A stretch of DNA of 64,000 nt, taken from Chitinophagaceae bacterium (GTDB lineage: Bacteria; Bacteroidota; Bacteroidia; Chitinophagales; Chitinophagaceae). The stretch is from assembly GCA_027489035.1 (NCBI GenBank), contig JAIYAN010000008.1, positions 1 through 64,000 on the forward strand, written 5' to 3'. Shown here in pieces: positions 45,994 to 55,100 of the stretch. The notes below the pieces were generated by a model. That model was not told the origin of the DNA and did no database searches. It was given only the letters and a program-made list of their open reading frames with translations. The first letter of the stretch is position 1, and every line of letters begins with the position of its first letter. A program made the position numbers and the translations under genes.

Positions 45994-46266
45994 TTAATTT
46001 AATGAAACTATGATAGAAAATTCTTCGGCAGTTCTGTTTTTTCTGTTTTTTTCATCATCAGCATTATAGGTTTCATCTACGATGTGTCCTTGTTGAATCC
46101 AACGTAGGTGACTTTCAAGTGCAAATCGTGCGCCCAGGTTAAGTCGAACTACTTCGAAACCCCATTCTCTAAGTGGTTTTCTCGTAGATTTTCCAACAGT
46201 AAATTCGCTTTTTGGTTCGGGAATGGCTGTCTCCTTTACTTCCATATCGGTTGTTGTTTTTTCCAT
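45994..46266 (-). CDS. Small hypothetical protein under a sigma-type promoter
   Basis: 90 residues, soluble, with a charged start (MEKTTTDMEVKETAIPEPKS) and a central WGFEVVRLNLGARFALESHL. No family was recognised. The ATG sits 16-20 bases after the -10-like element at 46282-46292 (minus strand), which supports this start. It diverges from the sigma factor gene. Confidence 0.6.
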   Translation of the reverse strand: MEKTTTDMEVKETAIPEPKSEFTVGKSTRKPLREWGFEVVRLNLGARFALESHLRWIQQGHIVDETYNADDEKNRKNRTAEEFSIIVSLN

Positions 46267-46281
46267 GATTTAGTTGTTTAA

Positions 46282-46313
46282 TATACCTATAACTAAAAAG
46301 TCCACCGGTAACC
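46282..46313 (-). promoter_or_regulatory. Sigma-type promoter P1
   Basis: Minus strand: GGTTACC at 46313-46307, 14 bases, then TTATAGGTATA at 46292-46282. Same layout as P2 and P4. It drives the small gene at 45994-46266. Confidence 0.65.
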
Positions 46314-46424
46314 AGCTTTTTCAAACTTTTTTTTGTTCGGTTCCTTATGTCAGATTATTGGTATTCGTATTTACCTTTGTTTTAATAGAAAAATAATAAA
46401 TTGAAGGAAAATCTCATGATTTCT

Positions 46425-46456
46425 GGTTACCGATTAATTAAACACTTATAAGTAAT
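46425..46456 (+). promoter_or_regulatory. Sigma-type promoter P2 (autoregulation)
   Basis: GGTTACC at 46425-46431, 14 bases, then TTATAAGTAAT at 46446-46456. The -10-like half touches the annotated ATG of the sigma gene (46455), so either the true start is downstream, the transcript starts elsewhere, or the motif is an operator. Confidence 0.6.
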
Positions 46457-47123
46457 GAGAGTAGCAGGAAACAATAGTCAATCAAACTACACAGATGCTG
46501 AACTGATAGATTTATTAAGAAAATCTCATAAAGGGATTATGGAGATTATTTATAATAAACATAAGGACTCTGCAATAAGGTTTATGAAAAAAAGGTATGA
46601 TGATGAAGCTATCATTATGGATGTATATCAAGAATCAATGATAGCTATTTATAAAAATATTTCAAATCCGGTTTTTAAATTAACTACCGACTTTCAAGGA
46701 TATATTAATACGGTTTGTGAATACCAGCTTTTGAATGCAATAAAAAAAGAAAAAAAACAAGATTTAATTAAAAGTGGAGATTATGTTTTAAAAAATCAAA
46801 AGAAAAATTCGGATGGATTTGATGACCTAATCGATATAAACAGAAGTTTAAGGCCTAATACGAATAAAGGTCAAACAGGTGAAGGATATGAGGGAAATTT
46901 AAACATTGAAAACATTAATATTTTTAACCTCGTTTTTAATAAGATGAAAGAAATGAGCGAAAATTGTTTTGAAATAATCAATCGCAGTTTTCTTATGGAA
47001 AAAAATGATGAACAAATAGCACAAGAATTAGGTTATGCTAATGCAAGAACTGTAATTAATTTAAAATCAAGATGCATTAGAAAGTTAAGACTAGAGGCAT
47101 TAAAAATAAAAATACATTCTTAA
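46455..47123 (+). CDS. Sigma-70 family RNA polymerase sigma factor
   Basis: 222 residues. The sigma2 region shows TDAELIDLLRKSHKGIMEII, then DVYQESMIAIYKNI (the -10 recognition helix area). The sigma4 region at the C-terminus shows NDEQIAQELGYANARTVINLKSRCIRKLR, a helix-turn-helix that would read the GGTTACC box. A 60-residue linker separates them. Length and layout fit the ECF group. The start is uncertain because P2 overlaps the ATG. The partner gene begins one base after the stop. Confidence 0.85.
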   Translation: MRVAGNNSQSNYTDAELIDLLRKSHKGIMEIIYNKHKDSAIRFMKKRYDDEAIIMDVYQESMIAIYKNISNPVFKLTTDFQGYINTVCEYQLLNAIKKEKKQDLIKSGDYVLKNQKKNSDGFDDLIDINRSLRPNTNKGQTGEGYEGNLNIENINIFNLVFNKMKEMSENCFEIINRSFLMEKNDEQIAQELGYANARTVINLKSRCIRKLRLEALKIKIHS

Positions 47124-47124
47124 A

Positions 47125-48270
47125 ATGAAAGAAGGATTTTTTAATAAAGTAAGGGAGTACTTACTCACTTTCGATGAGAATATCCGAGAGCGTATTAGAA
47201 AAAGTATAGAGGAAGATGATTTTGAATTTATTTCAAAAATTGAAAATTCATTTCTTTCAGACAAGCACATAAATGCAATAATTCAAGAATTCCAATTGGA
47301 GCGCATCCAGGAGGAAATAAAGGATTTACACGCAGAATATTATCTTCAATTAGCAGAGCTATATGCTGAAGGAAAAACAAACAAAGAAATTGAAACGCTT
47401 CTTTCTTCAGACAACCAAACGTTTAAAAAAACAGTATTATTGTTTCCTGATGAAGCCACATTTTTTAAGGAGTTGTCAATTGCAGTTGATGATAAAAAGA
47501 CTGAGCAATTAAAGAAAGGATATGCCGAAATAGATGAGTGGCTGGAATCAAAAAAATCGAGCAGGAATAATGATGAAGCACGTGTTGTATCAATAAGAAG
47601 AAAAATATTCCGTTATGCCATAGCAGCAGCTGTAGTTGGATTGTTAATTGGTGGTGCTTATTTTAAATTTTTTAGTTACAAACAAAAAAATAAAAATACC
47701 TTATCCCATAATGATTCATTAAATAAGCCACCTTTTGCAAATCTAGATTTGCCTAATCACATTGAGATATATGAAAGTAAAATTTCTATAATTGTAGATA
47801 AACAAGATATCGAGATTGCCGAAAGTGATAATTTAAAAGATTCTATCTACTTAAAAACAAATGGATTTCTATACCAAATTAAGTACTTAGAAGAAATGCA
47901 AATTGCGACATCGAAACATTTGAATCATCAAAAAGTAAATGATGATTCAAATGTTTCAATCAACTATTTACTTTGGAAAAGTAGAATAATTTCTAATCAA
48001 ATAGATTCATTGCTAAATTTGCTGAACACCTATACTTACAATTTTCAGACTAAGAAAATGGTTTTAAATTTTCCTAATGTAAGTATTGTTAAAAAAATCA
48101 TCTCTACAAATCCAAATAACTTATCTGAATTGTACATCAAAATAGAAGACAAGTATTATTTGATCAAGAATTCAGAAGTTCCATTGAAACTATTTCCGAT
48201 TAAAGATGAAAAAGAAATTGAAATATTGACAAGAATTGAACTATTAAATTACCCCATATACTATCGCTAA
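47125..48270 (+). CDS. Single-pass membrane partner of the sigma factor (putative anti-sigma)
   Basis: 381 residues. The cytoplasmic N-terminus (about 1-165) is helical and acidic (DENIRERIRKSIEEDDFEFI). One membrane helix is at about 167-190 (YAIAAAVVGLLIGGAYFKFF), followed by a 190-residue periplasmic part with no known family. A membrane protein immediately behind an ECF sigma gene is classically the anti-sigma factor, but no ZAS/RskA motif is visible, so the role is inferred from position. Confidence 0.65.
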   Translation: MKEGFFNKVREYLLTFDENIRERIRKSIEEDDFEFISKIENSFLSDKHINAIIQEFQLERIQEEIKDLHAEYYLQLAELYAEGKTNKEIETLLSSDNQTFKKTVLLFPDEATFFKELSIAVDDKKTEQLKKGYAEIDEWLESKKSSRNNDEARVVSIRRKIFRYAIAAAVVGLLIGGAYFKFFSYKQKNKNTLSHNDSLNKPPFANLDLPNHIEIYESKISIIVDKQDIEIAESDNLKDSIYLKTNGFLYQIKYLEEMQIATSKHLNHQKVNDDSNVSINYLLWKSRIISNQIDSLLNLLNTYTYNFQTKKMVLNFPNVSIVKKIISTNPNNLSELYIKIEDKYYLIKNSEVPLKLFPIKDEKEIEILTRIELLNYPIYYR

Positions 48271-48430
48271 AATAAAAAAGGTAAATGCATCCCCAATAAA
48301 ATTTCCTATTTCCTTCATTCTAATATTAATTTTTATGATAAGTAATTATGTCTTGTCAATAATATGATGTAACTTTTTTAGTGTATACAAACATATTTTC
48401 AGTACAGTCCAACCTCCAGATTCTTCTAAT

Positions 48431-48949
48431 TTATTTTTCGAAAATCGGGTTCCTTCCAATCCTCTCCCTAAACTCACTATCCAAAATCAACTTGTTATCC
48501 TGCTTTACATAAATGTCTATAGCCTCAATAAAAAGCTTTTTGCATTTTATCGAAATACTTTTTCCTGTCTGATCTGGAAAAGTAATTTTCTTAGTCTTAG
48601 ATAAGAATGGAATTTCAATCTTGCTTTTTTCCTCGTAAGGCATTTCTTCAACTTCAAAAATATTTTCACAAAGCAAAGAACCTTTTATAATTTGGTTGTA
48701 ATTCATACGCATGGTATCGGTTACCCAACCACTCCATATCCTTTTATAACCAATGTGAATTCTAATTTTATCATTTCCCAAATTTTCGTATGACGTGGCA
48801 AATATTTTATCAGGATTCATCAAGTTAGCATTCTCTGGATAATCGGTTTGTCCCTCAAGAAGATCATAGTTTCTTTCTAGTTTTTTTCTTTCATCTTTCT
48901 GAATTTTCTCTACAAATTCTTCATCTGTTAATTTTCTAAATAGCGGCAT
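48431..48949 (-). CDS. Hypothetical protein under sigma-type promoter P3
   Basis: 172 residues, soluble, beta-rich after a charged helical start (TDEEFVEKIQKDERKKLER). It has RIHIGYKRIWSGWVTDTMRM and ends RIGRNPIFEK. Not recognised. It converges with the sigma operon and has its own P3 motif about 60 bases upstream. Confidence 0.6.
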   Translation of the reverse strand: MPLFRKLTDEEFVEKIQKDERKKLERNYDLLEGQTDYPENANLMNPDKIFATSYENLGNDKIRIHIGYKRIWSGWVTDTMRMNYNQIIKGSLLCENIFEVEEMPYEEKSKIEIPFLSKTKKITFPDQTGKSISIKCKKLFIEAIDIYVKQDNKLILDSEFRERIGRNPIFEK

Positions 48950-49007
48950 ATTTTTTATTTAAATTGATTGTTATTATGATTGTTGTAATTAAAATATTCG
49001 GTTTACA

Positions 49008-49040
49008 TACATTTATAAAGAAAATTGTCTTGAGGTAACC
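49008..49040 (-). promoter_or_regulatory. Sigma-type promoter P3
   Basis: Minus strand: GGTTACC at 49040-49034, 15 bases, then TTATAAATGTA at 49018-49008. One base longer spacer than P1, P2 and P4. Confidence 0.55.
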
Positions 49041-49072
49041 AAAAAAAGAAAAAAAATATTTTTTTAAAATCT

Positions 49073-49104
49073 GGTTACCATGACTCGATTTGGTTATAAG
49101 TAAT
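49073..49104 (+). promoter_or_regulatory. Sigma-type promoter P4
   Basis: GGTTACC at 49073-49079, 14 bases, then TTATAAGTAAT at 49094-49104, identical to P2 in both halves. A 23-base leader follows before the ATG at 49128. Confidence 0.65.
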
Positions 49105-49127
49105 TGAACCAATAAAAATAAAGTAAA

Positions 49128-49640
49128 ATGAAAAAAATAATCATCTTCCCATTGCTATTATTTATAATGGCAACTAAAGCCCAGTCAACTGATTCTATAA
49201 AGTATCTTATTACCGAAGCCAGAATTAATAGCGAAGATTATAGTCAATTTTATTATGAAGGTGGGCAATTCCTAAAATTTTACGAAAATGAAAACAAAGA
49301 ACTATGCTTCCTTAATTCAGAGAGTAGTAAAGAAAATTTTTCTTTTGGAAAAGTTTATGGCTTCAAAACTGAAGATGTGGAAATAGAAAATTGTCCGGCA
49401 GACAATATAACTTTTAGATGGAACTATCACAATTCGTACGACAGTGATTCTGGCTATGCAATTGTACAACTTAAAAGAATATACCGTAAAAATGGAGTGG
49501 AGTTTTATATCAAGATTCTTTCTAAAAAACTCGATATAATAGAATTTTCAGGTTTTACAAATGAACATCTCTTAGAAATTAAAGAAGAGGAAGAAAACTA
49601 TTTTATGAAATATAGTTACCTCAACACAACTTTATTATAA
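49128..49640 (+). CDS. Secreted hypothetical protein, first gene behind P4
   Basis: 170 residues with a signal peptide (about 1-18, ending TKAQ). The mature part has YYEGGQFLKFYENENKEL and VYGFKTEDVEIENCPAD. No family is recognised. It leads three + strand genes with gaps of 18 and 27 bases, likely one operon under the sigma factor. Confidence 0.65.
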   Translation: MKKIIIFPLLLFIMATKAQSTDSIKYLITEARINSEDYSQFYYEGGQFLKFYENENKELCFLNSESSKENFSFGKVYGFKTEDVEIENCPADNITFRWNYHNSYDSDSGYAIVQLKRIYRKNGVEFYIKILSKKLDIIEFSGFTNEHLLEIKEEEENYFMKYSYLNTTLL

Positions 49641-49658
49641 ATCATTAAACAACTCAAA

Positions 49659-50120
49659 ATGAAGCATTACTTATTCATCATCATTGCACTTTTATTTACA
49701 AATTTTGTAAATGCTCAGAGGTACGACCTGGGAGATAGTTTCTATCCAAATTCAAGGGAGTTTAAACTAATTGGCATTTCATCTGCAAAAGGCGTAAAGT
49801 CATACAAATACATCCGTCCAATTACAGATTACATGTTTGGCAGAAAAATTGGCGACATTATCATCGGCGAAAAGTATGGACGTGTTGTTACTACTGTTTA
49901 TAACTTAATTCCAATAAAAGGAGATGTGGGGGTACCCCAGTCAATTGTAAATGTTATTCAGTCAGCATTGCCATATCCGCTGGCATTGATTGATGATGCG
50001 TATGGTGTAAACATCGATAATGAAACGATTAGTTTGAGTCGTTCTAAAAATGCAATAACGTTTTATAAAGACAGAATAATGTATTTCTCATCTGTTAAGC
50101 GAAGTTTATTAAACAATTAA
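49659..50120 (+). CDS. Secreted hypothetical protein
   Basis: 153 residues, signal peptide about 1-19 (FVNAQ). The mature part has a DYMFGRKIGDIIIGEKYGRVV stretch and hydrophobic IPIKGDVGVPQSI. Not recognised. It is in the middle of the P4 operon. Confidence 0.65.
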   Translation: MKHYLFIIIALLFTNFVNAQRYDLGDSFYPNSREFKLIGISSAKGVKSYKYIRPITDYMFGRKIGDIIIGEKYGRVVTTVYNLIPIKGDVGVPQSIVNVIQSALPYPLALIDDAYGVNIDNETISLSRSKNAITFYKDRIMYFSSVKRSLLNN

Positions 50121-50147
50121 AATTGATTTAAAATTTAAAAAGTAAAA

Positions 50148-51179
50148 ATGAAACTAACTATAGGAGCAATTTTAATTTTAGTCGGCATAGTTTCTCTTTT
50201 CAAGTACCCAAATTTTGGAAGGAGTGTACCTGAATCAATTGGAGTATTAATTGTCTTGGTCATAATTCTAGTCCTAGGCATTTTACTGATAAAAAGTGAC
50301 AAGGAATATTTTGAGAAAAAGGAGAATTATTTTAAAGCCCACCCATCGCAAATCCCAGAATCCTTAGACGTAGATAAAAGCAAACTTAGGATATACAGAG
50401 ACAACACAATTTTTAGAATACATACAGCAGAATCAGGGGCAATCATCTTGACTAAAGAGAATTCACGCTCACAAGAAGATAATAAAGATGACGTTTATAC
50501 AATAACTGAAATAGAAGGATATGGTGGTACATATTGGTCATATAGTTCAACATCACTGGATGATTGCATAAACTTTTTGGAAACAGGAAAAGATTGCATT
50601 GAGAAAGATTGGATGGATAGAAGTTTTGCCAGCTGGTGGTTATTTGCAAGGGTTGTTTATATTGATAAGGACACAGAAAAGATTTTAATAGAAAGAATTA
50701 GGCAATATAAAAAAAATGGACTACTTGAAATTGCTTATTCAAAACGATATCAAGCAGATTTTACTGATCAATCCAAGTATTTTGCTGATTGGCTAATAAA
50801 AGCTGGATATGCAGGTTTTAACTTGACTAATGACATTCTGTTTCCTAAACCTAAAAAAAATTTACTTTTTATTAGTGAATTAAATATAGAAATTTATTTT
50901 GAGCTATTTAATGAACCCATTAGCTCATGTTCTATTTCTTTTAAAATAAATAAAAATGAAACATTTCAGCAATTACTTGATTTTATATATCCTTGTATAG
51001 CAAAAGAAGTAAAGCCACATTCGTATGAAGAAGAATGGGTGCTTTTAGATTTGTCTTCACTCTTATACTTAGAAAAAAAGCATAATGAAACACGAAGTTT
51101 AGCATCTCTAGGTTTTAATGAAACACAGAAATTTATTTGTAAAAAAATAACAACGCCTAACATCCTGCCTACGACATAA
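50148..51179 (+). CDS. Hypothetical membrane protein
   Basis: 343 residues. Two membrane helices are at the N-terminus (LTIGAILILVGIVSLF and GVLIVLVIILVLGILLI). A large soluble part follows (TYWSYSSTSLDDCINFL, SFASWWLFARVVYIDKDTEK). No family is recognised. The last codons (ITTPNILPTT) fall within a possible attC-like repeat. Confidence 0.65.
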   Translation: MKLTIGAILILVGIVSLFKYPNFGRSVPESIGVLIVLVIILVLGILLIKSDKEYFEKKENYFKAHPSQIPESLDVDKSKLRIYRDNTIFRIHTAESGAIILTKENSRSQEDNKDDVYTITEIEGYGGTYWSYSSTSLDDCINFLETGKDCIEKDWMDRSFASWWLFARVVYIDKDTEKILIERIRQYKKNGLLEIAYSKRYQADFTDQSKYFADWLIKAGYAGFNLTNDILFPKPKKNLLFISELNIEIYFELFNEPISSCSISFKINKNETFQQLLDFIYPCIAKEVKPHSYEEEWVLLDLSSLLYLEKKHNETRSLASLGFNETQKFICKKITTPNILPTT

Positions 51180-51195
51180 ACCTGCAACAGGCGCA
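51154..51195 (+). repeat. Possible attC-like end (site 5)
   Basis: GCCTAAC at 51155-51161 matches the RYYYAAC box exactly. A short inverted CGCCT/AGGCG pairs 51154-51158 with 51189-51193. The right GTTRRRY box is not clear. Confidence 0.25.
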
Positions 51196-51223
51196 ACCCA
51201 AAACATTTTAAGTAATTTAAAAC

Positions 51224-52177
51224 ATGAGATATTTTCTATTAATAATAATATCGATAGTTTCGATAAAAGCAAATTGTCAATATAATTTATACAAAGTTGA
51301 CAGCATAGTTTTCAGCAAAATATACAAGTCAACGGATGTAAAAGAGTTGTCGAAAGAAATAGCCAGAGATTTCAAAAGTGATTCCAATAAAATAAGGGCC
51401 TTTTACATTTTTGTTGTTAAAAATATAAATTATGATATCACCTTATCTAAAAGAGTTTGGTATCCAAAATCCCAAGAGGAGATGGATAGTATAACCTTAC
51501 ATGAGGTTAATAATTGTATAAAATATAAAAAGGGAATATGCTGGGATTATTCTGCACTTTTCGAAAAATTATGCTTTTATCAGGGAATAGAGGTTGAGCA
51601 GATTGGAGGCACACTAAGATATAGTGAAATTATGCCAGAAAATAGGCCAGCGAATCATTGTTGGAATTCATTAACCATTAACGGTAAAAGAAAATTTATT
51701 GATTGCACATTTGAACCACCTGATGAATATGTCAAATCAGAATATGATAAATTTTATTTAGTGGCTCCAGAGGAATTCATATATAGATGCTTTCCCGATG
51801 ACCCCTCAAAACAATACCTTAAGTCTGCTGTCACATACAATCAATTTAAGTCCTTAACCTATGTTCATAATGCTTTTTATGAGCATAAAATCAATAACTT
51901 ATTTCCGAATGTATTAAACATGAAAATAAATGCAAACGCACATTATTTAATATCCTTCCAAATTGCAAACATTGATAAGCTTACATCAATTGAGGTCTAC
52001 ATAAATGATTCCTTATTTCAAACAATTGAAGAAATAAAATCGAAAATGACTATTGATTTAAATTTAAAATTAGTTCGAGGAGATAAAATAAAATTTATGT
52101 CTATCAAGACCATTAAGAAGGACGAAAATGGAGAAACAGGGTCAATAGCCCCCCTTTTTAACTATGTAGTTAATTAG
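51224..52177 (+). CDS. Secreted transglutaminase-like protein
   Basis: 317 residues, signal peptide about 1-18. The Cys-His-Asp triad of the transglutaminase/protease fold is present: GICWDYSALF (Cys), ANHCWN (His) and FIDCTF (Asp), about residues 107-165. The C-terminal part looks like a beta-sandwich (SFQIANIDKLTSIEVYINDS). Such proteins cleave or cross-link peptides, or bind them. The partner is unknown. Confidence 0.78.
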   Translation: MRYFLLIIISIVSIKANCQYNLYKVDSIVFSKIYKSTDVKELSKEIARDFKSDSNKIRAFYIFVVKNINYDITLSKRVWYPKSQEEMDSITLHEVNNCIKYKKGICWDYSALFEKLCFYQGIEVEQIGGTLRYSEIMPENRPANHCWNSLTINGKRKFIDCTFEPPDEYVKSEYDKFYLVAPEEFIYRCFPDDPSKQYLKSAVTYNQFKSLTYVHNAFYEHKINNLFPNVLNMKINANAHYLISFQIANIDKLTSIEVYINDSLFQTIEEIKSKMTIDLNLKLVRGDKIKFMSIKTIKKDENGETGSIAPLFNYVVN

Positions 52178-52271
52178 TGAATGAATATAATCTAAACTAC
52201 TTGGCACAATAATGTTGTGATATTTTTATCTCGATTTTTTTTCGCAAACTACTCAGTCGTGATATGAATGA

Positions 52272-52406
52272 AAATTGGAATTAGAGAATAAATGCGGTAC
52301 CCAGTTTAGAGAAACAGTGAATAATCTGTCATTGAATTTTTACGACTATGTTATTGGAAAAAATTCGAAAAAAATGACAATTGGTAAAATTGAATATCAT
52401 TTGTAG
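52272..52406 (+). pseudogene. Coding-like fragment in a 298-bp gap
   Basis: A 44-codon open frame ends FYDYVIGKNSKKMTIGKIEYHL before a stop at 52404. It has no ATG near its start, and TGA closes it at 52269. It looks like the tail of a lost gene. Nothing else was seen between 52178 and 52475. Confidence 0.25.
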
Positions 52407-52475
52407 ACCACATTACAGCTTTGATCGTCCTTTATTAACAATTAAAATTTTGTACCTTTTCAAAAAGTTTAGCTT

Positions 52476-52775
52476 ATGGAACACAGCGAAATGATAGAAT
52501 CTATTTTTGAAAATGGCTTAAATCAAGGTGATAAATGCCAAATCACTTTATTAGATGATACTGTTTTGGAAGTAGAATTTTTACAGTATGTTGATTACGA
52601 CACCTCAAGTATTCGTGGTTCACTTCCTCCTTACTCTTCATACATTAGTGCTAATGCAACATTAAATAAAAAACCTTACATGTACGATAAAAATGGCAAT
52701 GTTGAATTTTGGCAAGTAGATATTAAAAAAATAAAAATCCCAATTGAGGAAATCAAAAATATTTGTGGATGCTGA
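52476..52775 (+). CDS. Small hypothetical protein
   Basis: 99 residues, soluble. QGDKCQITLLDDTVLEVEF and GNVEFWQVDIKKIKIPIEE suggest a small beta-barrel (SH3/Sm-like). No family is assigned. It stands alone. Confidence 0.55.
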   Translation: MEHSEMIESIFENGLNQGDKCQITLLDDTVLEVEFLQYVDYDTSSIRGSLPPYSSYISANATLNKKPYMYDKNGNVEFWQVDIKKIKIPIEEIKNICGC

Positions 52776-52973
52776 AAGTAAAGTTCTTTATTTATTAATT
52801 TTCTGATTGGTTTTTCTCCGTTCATCTCCGTTAACGTCAATTGTGTATGCTGATAATTGTGCCAACGTCTTGATTTAAAGGTGCTTTCAAGTACATAAAA
52901 TCAGCATTTACAAAAATGGTAAAGCCTTGTTTTACATTAGTAAAATTAGCTGCGTATTAGAAATATTTTTAAA

Positions 52974-53417
52974 TCACAACACAACATCCGTAATATCTTT
53001 TAAACTACTACCACCAAAATAATAAATACCAAAATCTTTTGATTGCTTTCTAATTGCTCTAAGATTATCCAACCAGGGCTCGAATGAAATAGTACTTATT
53101 TCATCGCAAAGAATGTATACTTCTTTATTTTTCCCTGCACAACTACCTTGAACTTGTTGTACTACTTTGGGCAACAATTTATCTAATGGAATAAATTGAT
53201 CTTGCCTTAATTTTAATTGTTTTGGAGATTTAGAAATACTTATAAATATTGCCAATTCACAACAATTTGCTTTTTCATCTGAGGGAATTAGATTGAAAGT
53301 TGTACCACCTAAAATATTATCAAATAATTCAGATATCGTTCTTGCCTCTTCAATTCTTGTATTACGATCACGATTACCTTTTAAAGCATCAAAAATAAAT
53401 TTCAATATTCCTTTCAT
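52974..53417 (-). CDS. Hypothetical protein
   Basis: 147 residues, soluble alpha/beta (CCELAIFISISKSPKQLKL, EVYILCDEISTISFE). Not recognised. A gap of 62 bases separates it from the NadR-like gene on the same strand. Confidence 0.55.
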   Translation of the reverse strand: MKGILKFIFDALKGNRDRNTRIEEARTISELFDNILGGTTFNLIPSDEKANCCELAIFISISKSPKQLKLRQDQFIPLDKLLPKVVQQVQGSCAGKNKEVYILCDEISTISFEPWLDNLRAIRKQSKDFGIYYFGGSSLKDITDVVL

Positions 53418-53479
53418 AATTTGCAGTCTTTAAATGAATTAATAATCTAATTTATAAAATTTATTCTAATTATTAATGA

Positions 53480-54478
53480 TTAATCCAACCCTTCATTTCC
53501 ATATATCAAAATCTCATTTATACACTCTACCGCCCTCTCAAATCTTTCCTCCCAACCCCCACTTATTTCAACTACTTCAATTTCATGAGCAGATAAAACC
53601 TTTCTATGTGAAGCATCTAATAAGTCCCTTTCCGCTTCACTTAATCTTGTGCCATCCTGGAAATATTCAACATCATTATTTAGGTATAAATAAAGATTTG
53701 CTTTATTGGCTTTGTAGATCTCAGGAGCGACCTCTAGTTCTTTCCCAAAACAGAACATGGAATACGATTTGGTAATGTGGATGTCTGTATCAATTATAAC
53801 AAGTGGACTATCTGCTAAAACAGCCAGGTTTATTCTTCTTGCATGTTCATTGGCGACAAGGTGTAAATCTTCATAACAAAATTCATTAGAATCTGCAATC
53901 AAATCTCTACCTGCTTCAGAAACCAAACTACATTTAAAATGGTTTTTAAGCCTTTCAGATAGTGTTGTCTTTCCGGTAGATTCTGTTCCTAACAAAACAA
54001 TTTTTATGGTAAAATAAGGTTTCACGCTGTCCGGCAAAATTTGCCAATTCTTAAATATGTCATTTCGTACAGCAGTTGCAGAAACGGGAAAATTTGATCT
54101 GGGCTTATCAAATGCAATGTGTTCAATATTCATATAATTAGCCACTAAACTGCCGTAATCTTCAGATGTAATCAAGAGTGAATAATCCGGAAATTGTTTT
54201 TGAAAAATTTTTGCCCATACCTCAGACACTGACACCGAAGTCACAGATGTATTTGGTAGTTCACTTTCGAGGTAATCAAAAACACGTACCTCTACATTAG
54301 GTATTTTTTCAAATGTTTTCCTTATCCATGAACTTCTAATCTCACCAGAGATATTTTCTTTATCACTGCTACATACCAACACCGATAAGAAATCACATTT
54401 AGAAAGCGCAAAATTTATCATCGCCTCATGCCCTTTATGAAAAGGATAAAATTTACCAAATACAAAAGCTTTAATCAT
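53480..54478 (-). CDS. nadR: Bifunctional NadR-like NMN adenylyltransferase / ribosylnicotinamide kinase
   Basis: 332 residues. The N-terminal nucleotidyltransferase has FGKFYPFHKGHEAMI (GxFxPxHxGH) and SATAVR. The C-terminal kinase has the P-loop GTESTGKTTLSERL. Unlike the enterobacterial protein it lacks the N-terminal repressor helix-turn-helix. It should turn nicotinamide riboside into NMN and then NAD. It overlaps pnuC by eight bases. Confidence 0.9.
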   Translation of the reverse strand: MIKAFVFGKFYPFHKGHEAMINFALSKCDFLSVLVCSSDKENISGEIRSSWIRKTFEKIPNVEVRVFDYLESELPNTSVTSVSVSEVWAKIFQKQFPDYSLLITSEDYGSLVANYMNIEHIAFDKPRSNFPVSATAVRNDIFKNWQILPDSVKPYFTIKIVLLGTESTGKTTLSERLKNHFKCSLVSEAGRDLIADSNEFCYEDLHLVANEHARRINLAVLADSPLVIIDTDIHITKSYSMFCFGKELEVAPEIYKANKANLYLYLNNDVEYFQDGTRLSEAERDLLDASHRKVLSAHEIEVVEISGGWEERFERAVECINEILIYGNEGLD

Positions 54479-55100
54479 TTCTCAATTGTTTTTTCCAATG
54501 AAAAAGACCGTATGACGCTAACCCAAGAAAAATTAGATATTCAAGAGAAAGAAAATAAACGCCTTTTTTATAATAAAGAAACATACAAATCAAATCAACA
54601 CAGATCCATAAATACCAGCTCTCTATTTTCTTTTTTGCGAGCAGAACAGTAGCAACGATACTTAAAACCATAACTAATGAATCTGTAAACGGATAAGAGG
54701 CTTTAATTTTAAAATACGCCGGTAGATACGTATGAATATTTGAAAACAAGAAACCGGAAATTAATGTTAGAATTATAATAATCAATGTGACAAAAATTCT
54801 ACTTCTCAAATCCACAACAGAAATATCGACTTGATCTTTCTTGCCATTCCATTGAAACCAACCATAAATTGTTACAACAAAAAAATACAATTGCAAAAAC
54901 ATGTCTGCATATAGTTGGATTTGAAAAAATAAAATGAAAAGAAAAAACTCATTCACTATTCCAGTTGCCCAGGTTAATAAATTTGCTCTTGTTGCAAAGT
55001 AAATTGAAACCAACCCAAATAATGTACCAATCATCTCTACATAGCTAATTGAGTAGCCCATAATTTCAAATGCAATATTTTCAATTTCAAAAAAATGCAT
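54471..55100 (-). CDS. pnuC: PnuC-family nicotinamide riboside transporter
   Basis: 209 residues with about seven membrane helices. The signature TWATGIVNEFFLFILFF and FVVTIYGWFQWN identify PnuC. It lies between the TonB-dependent receptor and nadR with overlapping ends, so outer-membrane import, inner-membrane import and phosphorylation are encoded in order. Confidence 0.9.
   Translation of the reverse strand: MHFFEIENIAFEIMGYSISYVEMIGTLFGLVSIYFATRANLLTWATGIVNEFFLFILFFQIQLYADMFLQLYFFVVTIYGWFQWNGKKDQVDISVVDLRSRIFVTLIIIILTLISGFLFSNIHTYLPAYFKIKASYPFTDSLVMVLSIVATVLLAKKKIESWYLWICVDLICMFLYYKKGVYFLSLEYLIFLGLASYGLFHWKKQLRND

Noticed and set aside
52776-52973. Further attC-like site near CCGTTAACG and GCCAACG
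   Set aside because: The two words do not form convincing paired arms.
53476-53775. Plus-strand ORF opposite nadR
   Set aside because: Shadow frame; low-complexity and opposite a well-supported gene.
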